From positions 323,435 to 387,434 of the forward strand of contig BEXV01000052.1 in the NCBI GenBank assembly GCA_003118195.1: a stretch of DNA of 64,000 nucleotides. Reading direction: 5' to 3'. Positions 1 to 14,140 of the stretch are shown piece after piece (positions within the stretch are counted from its first letter, which is position 1; each line of letters opens with the position of its first letter). Under the pieces are notes generated by a model. That model searched no databases, had not been told where the DNA came from, and saw only the letters and a list, made by a program, of their open reading frames with translations. The DNA comes from Hemicentrotus pulcherrimus. Taxonomy: Eukaryota > Echinodermata > Echinoidea > Camarodonta > Strongylocentrotidae. Made by a program: the position numbers and the translations under genes.

Positions 1-2049
1 GGGGGGGAGCCTGGGTAATTGCACTTTGTTAGCGCATCTTCTCCTCATGACCCGTTAACACTGCATGGTTCTTTTCATCTCTCTTCAAATTGGGTTTATG
101 CACATATCTATGGAGGGTTGTGCTTCCGAGAGAGGGAGAGAGAGAGAGAATGGGGAGAGCATTGAAGTTGAGGAATTTGTGCATGAATGATTCAAGAGTG
201 TTTGAGCTATTTTTCCAAAGAAGCAGCAATTCATACCAAGTCAGGCAGGAAAAATGAAGAGCTAGTCAAAATAATGCCATATCTGATGGACACTGTTCTC
301 TGCCTCATACATTTTCCACCAAATGATTTTCAAAATGTCTTTTTTTTCCCTGCTTCATAGAAATCCATTCAAATCCCTCATCTTCAACATCCCAATCATT
401 CAATTACATTTTATCACGACAGATGCTTCATAATTCCGCTTTGTATTTCCTGACCATTTCTTCTGGATTGCTAGGTGCTAATAAACTGTCCAGTGCCAAC
501 ATCCTTCCTTTGCATACATTTCTGCAAAAGACCTTGCCGAATCAACGGCGGCGGTGAGAGAGAGAATCATGTGGGTCGGCTGGACACAAATCCAACATGT
601 AGATGTAATAATTGTTCCTTTGATCTCTTGGTCTGTTATTGCAAGACACCATAGCTGGTAGCTTTGCCATCTGTAGTGCGGAAAGCGAAAGACAGACGGC
701 ATGGATTACTTTTCCATTTCCTTTTCCTCCCTGGTTGTCTGTCTGATGTCTTCCAACCCTGAAGGTGCAAACAGAAGGAATTCTAATTGCCCTTGACTTG
801 GGGTGTGGCAAAGGTATTGTGATAAAACCATTTCAAAAGGAGTTATGTGAATTTTTGTTGTATAAAATCTGCTTTTGAGGAGTCTTTAAAGTTGTTAAGC
901 AACTCAAGAGCGTTCCAAGATCTTGAAGAATAGTAGAGTTCAGAAAGAAAAAGAAGCAAGTATGTACCGTAAGACTAAACAGGGTATATTTGGGTAAATC
1001 TTGAGGTCTATCTCATATTGCATGTCATATCAAATAAACATGCAAAAGTACTTAAAAAGTGTTGAATAATTCGTTCCTGTTTTCACAAAGTGACGGTAGT
1101 GAGGAAAATCTGCACTCAAATTGTATGCGAATTTCATTCGCTACCATCACTTTGTGAAAATAGGAACAAATTGTTTAAACTTGTAGTATTTCTGTTTTCA
1201 TCCAGTTATGTTGTAAGACATTTACATGTATAGTTTGTAGATTCTTTTGACAAATTCACTAGATATAAGCTAAAGGAAAGAAAGATCAAGAAAAAAAATT
1301 AAGATTGATCAATCTTTTTGTATCAAATGAAAGTTGTCAAGTACCAGTATTTTTAATCAAAAGAGCAAAGAATTAACATTGAATAACCTAGAAGACTATT
1401 AAACAGATGTAGTAACTGAAACTGTAAAAAGAACTAGTGATCCGGTACATGTATGTAAGAAGATATTGACTATAAGTTATAAAACTTAATCATCATTGTT
1501 GATTCTAAATGTTTTAAAGAGTGGTATATGTTTATCATTTACGTATTCATGATATGCAGTTTTACAGAGAAGGGTCGAAGAGGCAATTAAACTACCAGCA
1601 CTTTACGGAACTTTATGGAACTAGATATTTTAAGATAACAGTCAATTTGCAATTGATAAAACTACAATGTACAAGATTTTGTGTATTAAAGGTAATGATT
1701 GCTTTTTTATATCATGTTTATTGATTTCTTACATTTCAGATTTTTTATTGTTGAATATTGTTGCCTGGCATGCCTGTCTCTGATGCAAAGATTGATAATT
1801 TATTGAACAATCACACTACTTTATACATGTAAACTTCCAAAAAACTACAGGATTCATAAGAAATAATGGACCAACCTACAAATATCTTCTCTTTAGACTT
1901 TGGACCCAAAAGGGCATTGACTCATAACATTTTCCATAGAGTTATAATGCCCTTCTTGCTCACAATGAAAAATATTTATTTATATATAGATATATATTGT
2001 GCAAATTTTATCCAAGTTTATAAGCCTGATACTTTTGAAAGTATTTACT
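1..2049. other. non-coding, no gene seen
   Basis: No credible exon is present. The block has a short GA tract near 130-150 and a foldback at 1072-1169. A small hairpin sits at 1910-1954 (AAGGGCATT pairing with AATGCCCTT). The rest is unique AT-rich DNA. It is probably intron or upstream flank of dach. Confidence 0.6.
1072..1169. repeat. imperfect foldback (hairpin) element
   Basis: The left arm, TCCTGTTTTCACAAAGTGAC and onward (about 1072-1113), is the reverse complement of the right arm ending CACTTTGTGAAAATAGGAAC (about 1127-1169). The first 28 bp pair with only a couple of mismatches. Pairing continues more loosely through GTAGTGAGGAAAAT against GTAGCGAATGAAAT. It could be a remnant MITE or palindrome; no clear target duplication was found. 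Confidence 0.75.
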
Positions 2050-2350
2050 AGAGGTGTTGTGGTCGAGTGGATACGTCGCCAGACTGTCGATCACAAGGTC
2101 CGCGGTTCGAGTCCCACCGCCGCACTAATGTCCTTTGGCAAGACATTGATCTACATTTGCCAGACTCCACCCAGGTGAAGTAAATGGGTACCTGGTAGGA
2201 ATTTATTCCTTGAAATGCTAGAGCGCCGTATGGCAGCCGTGCTAAAGCCAGGGTAATAATCGGGAACGCCAGGAGTTAAGCGCATTTGAACATGAACTTC
2301 ATGGAAAATGCGCTATACAAATGCATTACTATTATTATTATTATTATTAT
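2050..2350 (+). mobile_element. tRNA-derived SINE with (ATT)n tail
   Basis: The head contains an A-box-like TGGTCGAGTGG and a perfect B box GGTTCGAGTCC about 40 bp downstream, i.e. a split RNA polymerase III promoter. A body follows with CTTTGGCAAGACATTGATC, CACCCAGGTGAAGTAAATGG and GGTACCTGGTAGGA. The 3' end is GCGCTATACAAATGC followed by ATT repeats. I recall this architecture from echinoderm and lancelet tRNA-derived SINEs. No obvious target-site duplication was visible, so the ends are approximate. Confidence 0.85.
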
Positions 2351-5300
2351 ATGTCTCCTCCTCCTCTACCTGTGCATTGACTTTGACTCTTCTGTTTATC
2401 CATTGATCAAGTTGCATTAATTGTCTGTTTCCCCTGTAAAGTCATGGTGTACAAGAGTAAAGCCTTTGTAACGCCTCTCAGAATCAAATGCCTAAATTCC
2501 AAATAGTTTGATTCTTTCTTGGAAAAGGGGTGAGGTAAAACACTCATCCTGTTGTATATTAACAAAGAGCATGAGAGGGAGGGGGGGGGGGATTAAAGAT
2601 ATAGAGAAAACTTCATGGTATTGACATTGAGGTTGGATGGACAAAAGGCTTAATTGGTATTGTTGGTAGAATGACCACTCTTGGATTGTAGTCTTGAGTT
2701 TGTCATTCCAGGAGGGCCAGATGATCCCTGGATTCCTTTCAATAAAGCTTCATGTAAGCCTTTTCATACCAAATATGCAATTCATTTAAGAAGGTTACAC
2801 ACATGTACAGGTGTATACAGAAGTACATACTCTGTACATAGTTCAAAACCTGTTTGGAAAAAAACAAAGCAAAGGAGTTTATTTTTTTTGGCTGCTTTTT
2901 CTCGACCTATCAACATTTAATGTTCTTTAATATTTCATCTGCCATTCCATAAATGTATACATAATATTAATTAAGGTACATAATGACCATACACACAGTA
3001 ATGTAAGTGCAGCCTCTGTTTATATATATATTTTTCTTCATTCCTGTTTGCCAAACAGTGATAAAAATGATTAAAACACAAAAGGAGGAAGTAAAAATAA
3101 ATTGTAATATTCTTTTCTCGTAGTAAAAGATACATTGGGTCTATATTATGACACAGATTGTGTAAAGGCAGGCCTACTCATACTCATTCACATTTAGGGC
3201 TTTGTTGCATAAATGCTACCTAAATGGTCATTGGTCATTGGTGATTCATTTGTCCGCCTCTGGTCAGCATACATGTTCAAACTTATCTCATAGAGCTAAA
3301 TAATAAAAACCTTGCCATTATTTGATTAGCCCTGGCCTTTTTATGAAGAGGAATTAACTTGACCCATCTCAGAATTTCTTGGTATAGAATAAATAGGACT
3401 CCCAACCCAAGTTCAGGATTTAGAACACATCTGGGTATTTATCTTTTAGCAGCCAAGTGTAAGAATCCATTGAGATGGTGGGACTATTGAAGTGGAATAG
3501 AGGGGAGATTAGGTCAGTATTGGTCAACAAAGAAGATGTTTTAAGAAGGGAGGGAGAAAGAGAATGTTCAGTAGGCTGTAGCACAAAGAACCAGACTAGT
3601 GGCTTTCTGTATTCCAACTCCATTGGGATAGGGACCCTTTGTTCTCAGTCAGCAGAAAAGCCTGGATGTGACAACAATTCTTTGATTGGTTTTTTCTTGT
3701 TTCGTAGAATACTAGACCAGGCCTATATACAAAGGAGTAATTAATACCAAGACTCTAACCATACCCGTCAAACACTAGTATGCCCAAATAATTGGTGGTC
3801 TTTGTGAAATGTCTTTATCCATTGATGTGGAGGAGAGTTTGAAAGGTTTTGTAATCCAAAGGAGCGAGATTACAATTATCTTGAGATGAGTTTGTTGAAT
3901 TCATGCGGTTTATGACTGGATGGGAACATCTGTATTTTCATTTGATATGCTTTAACAAGCTTCCCACAGAAAAACAATACAAATGCACAATGCACTTTCT
4001 TGTTCAGCTATTTTCAAATGAGCATCGGTAACAAATGATTATGTACTTCCAAGAATAATTGTAAGAAGTGCATGCACAAGTGTTTTTCTGTTATGATCTG
4101 TATCAAAACCAGCTTAAGTATTGTCATGCAGGCCTTTACCCTCTACAAATGTACACAGCTTATCTTTTGTATTTCATATCCATAATTGATAAGAGGTCCA
4201 TCCATTTTAAAGGGTCTGATATTATTAATTTAAATACAGGCCTACATGTTCATCGTTTTTATGATATTTTTTAAGCTGAAAAGAAATAGGTTATTAGGTT
4301 AATGAGGAAATATTATAATCTTCAACTCTCTGCTGAAAAGTTATTTTACGAGTAAGAAATATGTCAATTGCTTCTAACCTTGGATCATTATACTTTCTAA
4401 TTGCTCTATTTCCCTTGTCAAGTGCAATAAAATCCCATTCCTTATCAATTTACTGGAGATCATTATTGTTTCAAATGGGGAATATTAGCAGGATCTTTGA
4501 TCTCCAAATCATCTCAATTTCCTATCATCATTTTTTCCTTTTTTTTCTCCAGATGTAATCCCATTTCTTTCTATTTTCCATCTTCCCGCCGCTCATCAGA
4601 ATTGTTAATACCGAGACCATCATGCACATTATAAGCTGATTGGAATATCAAATGCACCGTAATCTGAATATTTCATTGGTCATCCCAACAACCCCCTGTC
4701 ATAAGTGTTAATATTTGATGTGCCGAACCATTTTTTTCCTTCTCTCTATCTCTTTCTCAATCATTACTTGATATATTTATCTGCGCAATGTCTGTACCCT
4801 ATGAATGGTAATTACTAGTGCCGACAAAGGCAGGCCACATTAAACTTTGATGACGACTGTAAATTAGACCCCGTTCATGACCACCTGATTCAGGGGATGC
4901 CTGCGAGATGGAAAGATTCGTCTCCCTTACTCTCCTCTCTCGGTGCTTGGGAGGGGAATTATTTGAGATTCTTCGACCGAGACCTTGTGTCCTCACCGTA
5001 AATGCAGAGTTGCCAAATTTTTTGCTCCAGTGATTTTGAGATCATGGGCACATTATGTTCAATGTTACCCTAAATTATGCATTGTTATAGTGGTTGCCTA
5101 AGATTGCAAATTGATGCATCATTTTTCTTTCTATTCAGTGCAAATATGATTGTCATTGTATTTCAGAGACTTTGGAAAAATACAATGATTAAAAAGAAAA
5201 CACAATGGGAAGGGGGAAATGTTGAATGTTTTTTTTTTAAATTTTATACATTACATTATAACTTTACATTATTCCCTCCTCCCCTTTGCCAATTTGGACA

Positions 5301-8300
5301 AATTAATCAGATCCGAGCATATGGTTCACTTCTTTGATCTAGTGTCAAGTCCTTTGTTCTTTTCACAATAAGGCTCGAAAAGAAACATTCTTTGAAACTG
5401 GAATCTGCCATAATATAAACAGAGCATTTGCCAAGTGGAATGAGAACAGTTGTAGTGCTGCCTTTTCTTGAGCTCTCCTACTCTCTCTCTCTCTCTCTCT
5501 CTAAACTGCTAAAGTCTCAAGTCTGCCTGCCTCCTTCGCTCGTCGTTGTTGTCCGTGGAGCGAGAAGCGCGGGCCAGATCAAGCGTAGATGGCCTGCGAC
5601 CTGATTGCTGTTTATCTTGGCCCCATTGTTACAGCTGCTATGATATTCTTAACAGTCTTTCTGTGATTGTTTACCTTTTCATGTTCATCTGGATTCTTCC
5701 AGAATATTTTATTTGTGACAATTTCAAGTTGGCACCCTGAATTTATTTTGGGGGTTGTTTTTTTTTAAATTTCATTATTTAGTACCAATTTTTGCAAGAG
5801 AATTGTTATTTGTTTCTATAGTATAGTAAGAAGACAGTTTCACAGGAATACAAAACTGAGATATAACATAAATTAAAAAAATAGTGATTAAAAAACTGTC
5901 TAATATTTGAAATGCTTGCATACCGGTATTTTATTACACTCTTAATAAATATACAGGATATGAAAAAATACAAAGAATACATTCTCTTTGTAATTGATCA
6001 TGCATAGTGCAGAAAACAACAGATGTATTGGAAATGTATGAAAAGAGGGAATAGGGGCAAGAACCAGATTACAGAAATACCAAAGCCTCAAGGAATACCA
6101 GGTTTATTGAGACATTTTTGTCTGATGAGGAAAAAAGAAGACTAAAAAGAAAGAGAGAGGGGAAGAGAAAGGGGAGAATGAGCATGAAAGAGAGAAGAAA
6201 AAAAACAGCAGCACGATTTCCTGGTTGTGATACAAATGTCCCGAAAGGAAGCGCACTTGTATTCACAGCATGTGATGTGTTTCGCCGCTCCACGTAACTC
6301 AAGCTGCCAGAAAAATTGAGCCGTCTTTAATCCACTCTCCCTGCGGACGGAATCAGCTTCAACCAAATTTAATTGAAACAAAATAATACTATGATTGAAA
6401 TGAGAGTAAATACAGTTTGAGAGAAAGAGGAAAGTAGGGAAGGGGGGGGGGGTGGTTTGGGGGAGCTTTTTTAATTTTCAAAGGCAACATGGTTGAACTA
6501 ACATGGACTTGATCCGGTAGATGTATGACCCAGGGTAAGTTCCGTGATCTTGAATAGGATTATAAGGGGAAAGTGTCGGAGAAAGAGAATAAATGTAGAA
6601 TTAATACTCCATTGGAAGACTTGGTACAAAATGTCTTTCTTTTTTTCTAAAATGTCTTTGTTTGTAGTAGAAAAGGTGATTTCAAGTCAGAAATCATCAG
6701 ATTACAAGTTTATAATTACTTTTTTTTAACATAAATTTGCAGGAGAGAGTTGTTTTTTCTCATCATATCCTTAGACAGTTTCATAAAAACTAGATATTAG
6801 AAGAAAAATATAATTCTTTAATTTGTCAGAGTTATTATTTAAGTGCATCATATAGAAAAGAGATTACCCACATTCTTTCTAAAATAAATTGCAATACATC
6901 AACTAATTCATGGTATCCTTGGTAATTGTTCATTCTCAACAAGAAGATTGAATCCATTGTTTGAATTGATGCCTGGTTAGTACCAAATGAGACAAAAATG
7001 ACTGAAAACATCTCCAATTTCATATGATCTGAACCAGGCCCCTCTTTCTTTCATGACTTGCTCATTCACTAATTTCCAGAGCAAAACATTTCCCCTGTAC
7101 GAAAAGAGAAACCTCTGCATTAGGCCGATGCTGAGATACAAATTAAGAAAGAAATTAGCAGCCGTCAGCTCTGCCCTGTAGACATAAATACCGCCTCTTT
7201 GAGTGATACAATTGTCTCGCATTTCCTCGCAGAAGATCTCGAGAAGTAATCTAGAGCTTTCCCAGAAATACCTGATCATTAGACTTTAAGACAAACGTAT
7301 CATACAGATTGAGCAGAGTCATTGTGGAGCAAAAGTGAAAGAAAATCTAGGTTGTGAATTGACAGAAAAAGCTGTGAGTATGGTTTAAGATGCCATACTG
7401 CAATGTCTTTAATTTTAATTTGATTAACCTATTTAAACAGAGTATTGTAGATTGATGATTATTAGGCCTTGATGAATAATGAATTCTTTTAAATTTGCAT
7501 TGTAATATTTCATAGGAAAACTGGATACTTTACGCTCACCTTGATAAATAGAAATATATACTTGGATACAAATAAAGAAAGAAAGCATGATTTATTAATG
7601 AAATATGACTTTCTCCTTCCCATTCCCTTAGTATAAAATGCTTTCCTGCCAGACTTCTTGCAACTTGAAACGGTATGCACATATGGTTGAGGTGTGCTTT
7701 GGACGTGCCTTCAAAGATTCCATCGATCCTGGAGTTTAAGGAGATTTATTTGACGAAACATCTAATTTTTATGTCTCGGGGTACATCCTATAACAAGTGG
7801 CAATGTTTGGGGATACAACAGTCAAGATAGCCTGTGTTCTGCGGCAGGATTGTTTGAGCAAGCATTTGTCTTGGGACGGCCGTTCCATCTTGAGGGGAGG
7901 GAGAGTATTTCGAACAAAAACTGTTTCTTTTTCTCTTTCTGTCAGTCGAACTGTAATTAAATTTCTTCATTTTGTGGAATTTAATTAAATAGCACAAGAT
8001 GACATATTTATCTAACTCTCCAAGTGACAGCTTTAATTAAAAAGAATTTGCCTAGACTGCCACGGGTCGTGTACATGCAGCATAACAGTATGACCTAATA
8101 TTTGCTTAATGTAGTCGGGGTGAAGAAGAGAGAAAAACCTCCTCCTTGTAATTGTGACAACATCAACCTCTATTTACTTAGAAATGACTCGACACACACT
8201 ACAAATTAAGTCAGAGAAATTTGTTTGTCACGGGATGTAAATAAAGACAATATTTTTGTCCAATATTGACACCGGAACCCCCATGATTAATATCTTTAAG

Positions 8301-10380
8301 ACCTTTCATCCAGTGACCGTCCTCTCAACTGGGAAAAGTGTGGATTTTTTGCAAACAATTTCATCTCTCTCAACTTGAAAAAATCTGGACAGATGGCGTT
8401 GCCTTAAAACAAATTTAATTAAGAAATGTTGGTCAGTTGTAGGTTAGAGATCTTGGTTGATTTCTTGAAGTGCAGATGTAGAATTCCTGCAGGACTTTTC
8501 TCCCTGGATACTGTGTGTCTCAGGAAGTGTCACTTGTAGCAGTTTATCATCGTTAAGAGAAGGATTAGGAGCGAAGCATCAGACAACCGAAGACATCCCT
8601 CTCTCAAAAGCTTGTCTTCTGAATATGTTTTTCATCTTTACGACTTTGATGTCATGAAGTTTCAATTTGAGCGGAACGGCGGACTATCGCCGGTGGCGTT
8701 TTTAGAGGGCGTGGGTCTCAGTTTTTTCGAATCTGATCGGGATGATGCGGAAAGGTCTGGCAAGTTAATTTGATTTGTAGAGAGAGAATTGATCTAATAC
8801 ATGGCTTCTGGGAATGCTAAATTAAAGGAAATCATATGACGACGTGTCTCACTTTTCAACTCGGATCAGCCTCCCATGTTTTGCCATGTTAACTGTGTCA
8901 AGCCACACCGAGAACCACAAGATGAATTGAGCTTCATTGCTTCTCGTCTTCAAGATAAATCTCATAATCTCTTGCTTGTTTTTTAGTGAAGTCATACTGG
9001 AAAAATGATAGAAGAAAAGATGTACAGGTAGATGTATGATAAAAAAGGAGTACCTGTAGTTTGTATCATCAATTTCTATACCGGACCCTTTTTCCAACCA
9101 TTTCTGTTAATAATTTCGCATGCTTTGAAATGTAGAAACCCACCTCCAGACCAAGCACACCATATTCGACTTTGACGTTGATGATGAGATCACGGTGGCC
9201 TGCGCTGATCAAATTTTTGCGCCTGAGCTGCTGCCGCAAGGCCAATCGAGGTGGACGTTACACACATTGACCAATTAATCGGTCAAGAGCTCCAGCAAGC
9301 TTGCCTTTTCTCTCCCTCGCAGTCACCCAATCTCGCGTGTTCATTGGGATATCTCTTACCACGGGTCCCACTATAAAGTGTTCCAAATCTGAAGTTGAGA
9401 TGAACTGTCATGGGGCAGAGAAAGAGAAATAAATTGAAACGACTGAGTAATATATATCTAGTTGCAAAAGTAAACATAATACGGCCTTCTGATCTTAAAT
9501 CCAATAAATTTAGTCTTTGATATCTGGGGTCAGTTAGCTGGTCAAAGCCAAAAGGCGATGTTTGATTTGACCACTAGCCACGGGCTTGGGGGTGGCTTGC
9601 AGAATTTGATTGAGCCTTCCATGAACTCTTAAAAATCTAATGGCCATGACGTACTCAAATAACCTTTCTCCAAATTCAGGGCTTTCCAGTGAAAGATTCT
9701 GGAATGATTGAAAATTAAGAATTCTTATATTTGTTCCTTTATTTAAAAAATACAGTGCATTTTATTGTTATCTTTTTCATATGTCTTGTTTTTGTTGATT
9801 TCATGGATGAGCATCTGTCATTGATCCATTGCCACTTCCAGTTTTGGTCATAAGATGTTTGACATTTGATTTTTAGGATGAATGGGACATTTTAAAAGTT
9901 TTTTTTGTGTAAAACTATTCATAGCATGCAATGTAGGTGAACAGTTTTGATATCATTCAACCACTGGAATTAATTCAAAATCCAAACAGATTCTCCCTAT
10001 TCAATAAATTTTATTTTACCAAATGAGCAAAATATTGCAGTGTACAAGATGGCGCCTGATTGGAGCTTAATAGTGTCTCGAATCTGAGCGACTGAAGTGT
10101 AACACGGCTGCCATTTTCTGCGCTTACCGTATAATACTCTGTGAATGAATCGGGGTCAGAAGAAATTGATGACGCAAATATGATCCGCACCCTGGTTTTG
10201 GTACATGATTTATGCGCTGATCAATAAGTTAACGGTTACCTGTGGACCTATGGGGACAGATTCTTAGAGTGTGGGCATCAATCTTACATGGTGGCCGCTA
10301 CTCTCCGCTCATTCCCATTCAAAGGATGGAGGACCTGGTGTGGGGGAGGGGGAGAAGGAAAGAGGGGATGGATGGTTTCT
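2351..10380. other. non-coding, mostly unique AT-rich DNA
   Basis: No exon is supported. The block holds a short (CT)n at 5480-5502, a G run at 2581-2592 and another near 6443-6452. Three blocks are less AT-rich and contain CpG: about 8640-8760, 9130-9300 and 10030-10320. They look different from the surrounding intron-like sequence. A YY1-like AAGATGGCGCC lies near 10047. A single octamer ATTTGCAT is at 7493-7500. Confidence 0.55.
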
Positions 10381-10385
10381 AAATT

Positions 10386-10815
10386 GCGAGAGAGAGAGAT
10401 AGAGAGAGAAACAGAGAGAGAAAGGGGCTATGACAAAAAGTGAAGCCCCAACGCCTTAGTTGGCCTTTAAAAACATCTCCTGAAGATTTCTAAAGATGTT
10501 TTGAATCTTTATTGAATGAGAGAAGATGACTTAGGCGAGATATGTCTCTGGAGGTATGTTTATGTCGTGAAGATGTCTTCTCAAGTATAGAAACTTATGT
10601 GAGATGTTTTATTGATGGGAAGTTCTAGTGTTAAGCCTTCACCATGGATAGGGGCAAGAAAAGGGAAATAGAGAGGAAAAGTAACATAAAGCTACACATA
10701 TGGGACTGAGCACAATATAAAGAGACAGAAAGAAGAAAGTGATAGTGATATAGAGGTTAAAAGATTGAGAGAGAGGTATATAAAATATAACTGAGTGAAA
10801 GAGGGGGTAAAAAAA

Positions 10816-10858
<43 letters not shown>

Positions 10859-10930
10859 AGGGGGAGGGATGAGGAAAGAGAGAGGGTAGAGAGATGGAGA
10901 AATTGGAAGAGAGAGAGAGAGAGAGATAGA
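10386..10930. repeat. (GA)n-rich purine tracts
   Basis: GAGAGA runs occur at 10388-10424, 10815-10857 and 10906-10930 on the + strand, within a purine-rich stretch. The opposite strand is (CT)n, which explains the long Ser/Leu-rich open frames there; those are not genes. Confidence 0.9.
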
Positions 10931-12298
10931 AGAGCAGAGATGAAAAGTGAGAGGTGACTCTGCTTAAAAGTGCATGGCTTTCCCTTCACACATCAGACCC
11001 CATTTTACTTTGATTAATAATTGACTGATGAACAAACACCATGTGAAATGATACAAGTCCTCTATCCATCATGCAAGAGGGTCGGGGGATAGGGGGGATG
11101 AGGGGGCTGGCAAAGAGAAGAGTAAGAACAGTTACAAGATGTATACCGGTATGACTCAGCAGGCAAACCACAAGGAGTGTGGTAGGGATGAGGAATGCAC
11201 GGAATGAAAACAAAAATAAGGAAAGATGGGGGTATGGTTTGAAGAGAAAAAAGAAGAAAAATGTGTGTACCTGTAGATATCATCTGCTGAAGCCAGAAGG
11301 ATGTTAATGTGTGTACTCCATAGAGTTAACACCCTTCTGGTTCTCAGCAGATGATAAGGAAGCAATTTGCACAAAAAACACATTAAGATCAATTATTGAA
11401 AATCTTAATGAGTTATGACTGATTTATCTTCTTCTGAAGGCAGCGGAGAGAGCAGGGAATAGTCATATTCAGAATTAATAAAGCTATTATTGCTGCATAA
11501 TTACATATTTTTTTTGGTTATTTTATTTTCCACCAACTGTATGCACTCCACCAAGTATATATCGTGATAGAAATGTGTCATGGGCAAAATGGCCCCATAT
11601 TGAAAAGAACAGAAAGGGAGAGATCTCAAATGTCAATTTTTTACATGAAAGAAAAAGATATGAATTTTAATTATTTTCCCTTTCTCTCGCGAGAAAAAGG
11701 AAAAGCAAACAGTAAATTTCCCTAATGCAGCTACACAGTAAACGTCGAGGAGCCCTGATACATTATGAAAGGCTTCCATCTGTCACACATGATTTCAAAT
11801 GGACCTTATTACGAACATTTCAATTATTGATACACGAATTGACTCATATTGTTTGAATTGGTGTATTTACCGAAACGCCATAAATGGCAGCTGGAATTTG
11901 ATCAGTCTTTGGCTAGTAATATTTGACAGCCTCGCAATTAAAGCAATCATCATCGAGGGCCACTTTTTAGGTGTAAATGGAAAAAAGGAACCTGGAGAGA
12001 AAGATAAAGCGTGTGATTTTTCATCAGTTAGGTATTAACTCGGTTCTTCTCTCTTGTCGAACACTTGCAATGTTACCTTACCTATATATTTCTCAATTCA
12101 CATGTATCTTGATATTGTGTTTCCATTTCTTTCCTTCTCTACTTTGTCGAATTTTATGTTTAATTTCTCAAATTTGTTATCGATTCTGCGTCTTTTAATG
12201 TGTCTCAGCTTAAAATATAAATATTTTTTGTCATATTAATCTTCTTCCTTACCTTCCCATTATACTTTCATTTAGTGTTCATCTTTCACGCCTACCTC
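10931..12298. other. non-coding, contains a 77-nt hairpin
   Basis: No exon is supported. The main structure is the inverted repeat at 11279-11355. The remainder is AT-rich, with one ATACCGGTAT palindrome near 11143. Confidence 0.5.
11279..11355. repeat. hairpin with about 30-bp stem, pre-miRNA-like in size
   Basis: The arm starting ATCATCTGCTGAAGCCAGAA (11279-11307) pairs with the arm ending TCTGGTTCTCAGCAGATGAT (11325-11355) with few mismatches, around a loop of about 17 nt. The size and shape are those of an animal pre-miRNA, but I do not recognise a known miRNA and cannot show transcription. Confidence 0.6.
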
Positions 12299-12356
12299 TC
12301 TACCCCCCTCTCTCTCTCCTTCCTTCCTTCTCCCCTCTCTCTCTCCTTACTTCCTT

Positions 12357-12415
<59 letters not shown>

Positions 12416-12440
12416 CTCTCTCCTCTCATTCCCCCCCCCC
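12299..12440. repeat. long (CT)n microsatellite ending in poly-C
   Basis: Mixed CTCTCC/CTTCC gives way to about 50 bp of pure CT (12361-12410) and then a C run near 12431-12440. Confidence 0.95.
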
Positions 12441-14140
12441 ACAACCCACAGTTGACATAACACGATGTGCAGACAAGCAATGACAACAAGTCAGTCGATG
12501 ACTTTATTTGACAACAAACTAAGCAAATTGACAGTGAGTCTTTACTCCATTGTGTCCCTTTCCTGTCTTTCTTGTTCAGCTAAACGACACAATCGACACA
12601 ATCGAATGACATCAATCCACAATAATAAATCCCATGTTTCACAATACCTACAAAGGATTCCTTACAACACTATCCTATCTCCTCCTAATCTCTTTCATAA
12701 ATTCTATCCCGATTAATCAAACAAATATCTCTTTATCTCTTCTCTCCTCCCCCTTGGATGAGCAAAGGAGGGGAGTTTTTCTTGGTGTACATAATGATGC
12801 ATCACCACCATGCTTGCCTTACTCTGCATCCATTTTGAATAAATACATTGCTCATTAATCATGGCCGCCTCCAGTGTATTTGTTTTCTTCGTAGACAGAG
12901 TAACCTGTTCTTCTTGCAAGTCCAACAAAAATCTAGTAGTCGGAGGTGCAATTTCAACAAAATACTGCAATATGCTGTAATTTCATTTCATTTCAAAATT
13001 TTAAGAGCAGCCCAAATCATAAGTTTTGCCTTCATATTCTATCACTATCAGATTTATCCATGACGACATTTTCTTCACCACTGGCATGAGCCATAAGTAT
13101 ATTTAAACTGTAATGAAAATGAATTAGTTACTTCTATCTGCAAGTAATTATTAAATACGTATAATTGTGTACCATTACTGTAGGAGAGAAACAATAATGT
13201 CTGCTGGGGCCAGAATGGTGATTTTTTCTCCACAAAATTAATGCCATTCTTGCTCCAAAATTAAGTAGTACAGGTGTATGGCTTTCATTTCATGATATTT
13301 GTAACAAATCCAATTCTGGTTTCATGACCATGGATCTACAAACTTAGATTTCCATTCATCAGTGCAAATAATTATCACCTGTTCGTTCCATATTTTGCTT
13401 GAAATACTTTATTTCCAAACTAACTATTTTTGGTCAGAATCGTCTCTTTTATCTGCATGATGCTGCTGCAATACACTCAGGTACATATCCACTAAAAATG
13501 GAACAGGTATACCAAACATGTACAAATGTATATATACACAAAAGATTATAAAATGTACTCCTGCATAAAATGTTTTCATTTCTGTTATTTCACTATGTTC
13601 AACATAGTGACAAAAAAGGAGAAAGAGAAAATTGCTTTGAGGCAGATTCATATAGTCAGAGAGATTTATCAAAAATCAATAATTTAGTCATTTCTTCTAA
13701 CAAAGAGGCACAACAACAAAGTATGAGATATCAAATATTGATGCATTTTTTGGAGCTCACAGGCGTCCACAATAATACCATCAATCACATCTTTTTATGG
13801 AACAAATTACTTTTTTTCGTTAAATATAGTGAGAAAGAGATCATACCTGATTGTATAGTTAAAGGGGACATGGGGAGTATCAATTTATTCGCCTGCACCT
13901 AGCAGCACGTTCTGACGTAAGACGCAGACCATATATAAAACTATGAACAGGTGACTTGTATTTATATACATTAACCGCTTTATAGAGAAAGTTTAATTCT
14001 ATTCAGCAGATGTTTCAATCCCTTTTTTTATATTAAATCTCAAAATAAAAGCAGACAATTAAAGGTAATTGTCTATGGTTTGGTCACCATGAAGAGGGAC
14101 TTATCTAATGTTTTTTAACGTACACTTCTGTGTGAATGCA
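12441..14140. other. non-coding, no gene seen
   Basis: AT-rich unique DNA. A short palindrome CACTATGTTCAACATAGTG lies near 13591. A CRE-like TGACGTAA is near 13914. No splice-bounded exon is evident. Confidence 0.5.

Noticed and set aside
2055..2128. Possible tRNA gene
   Set aside because: The A and B boxes are present, but the sequence continues into a SINE body with an ATT tail and does not fold into a complete cloverleaf by eye.
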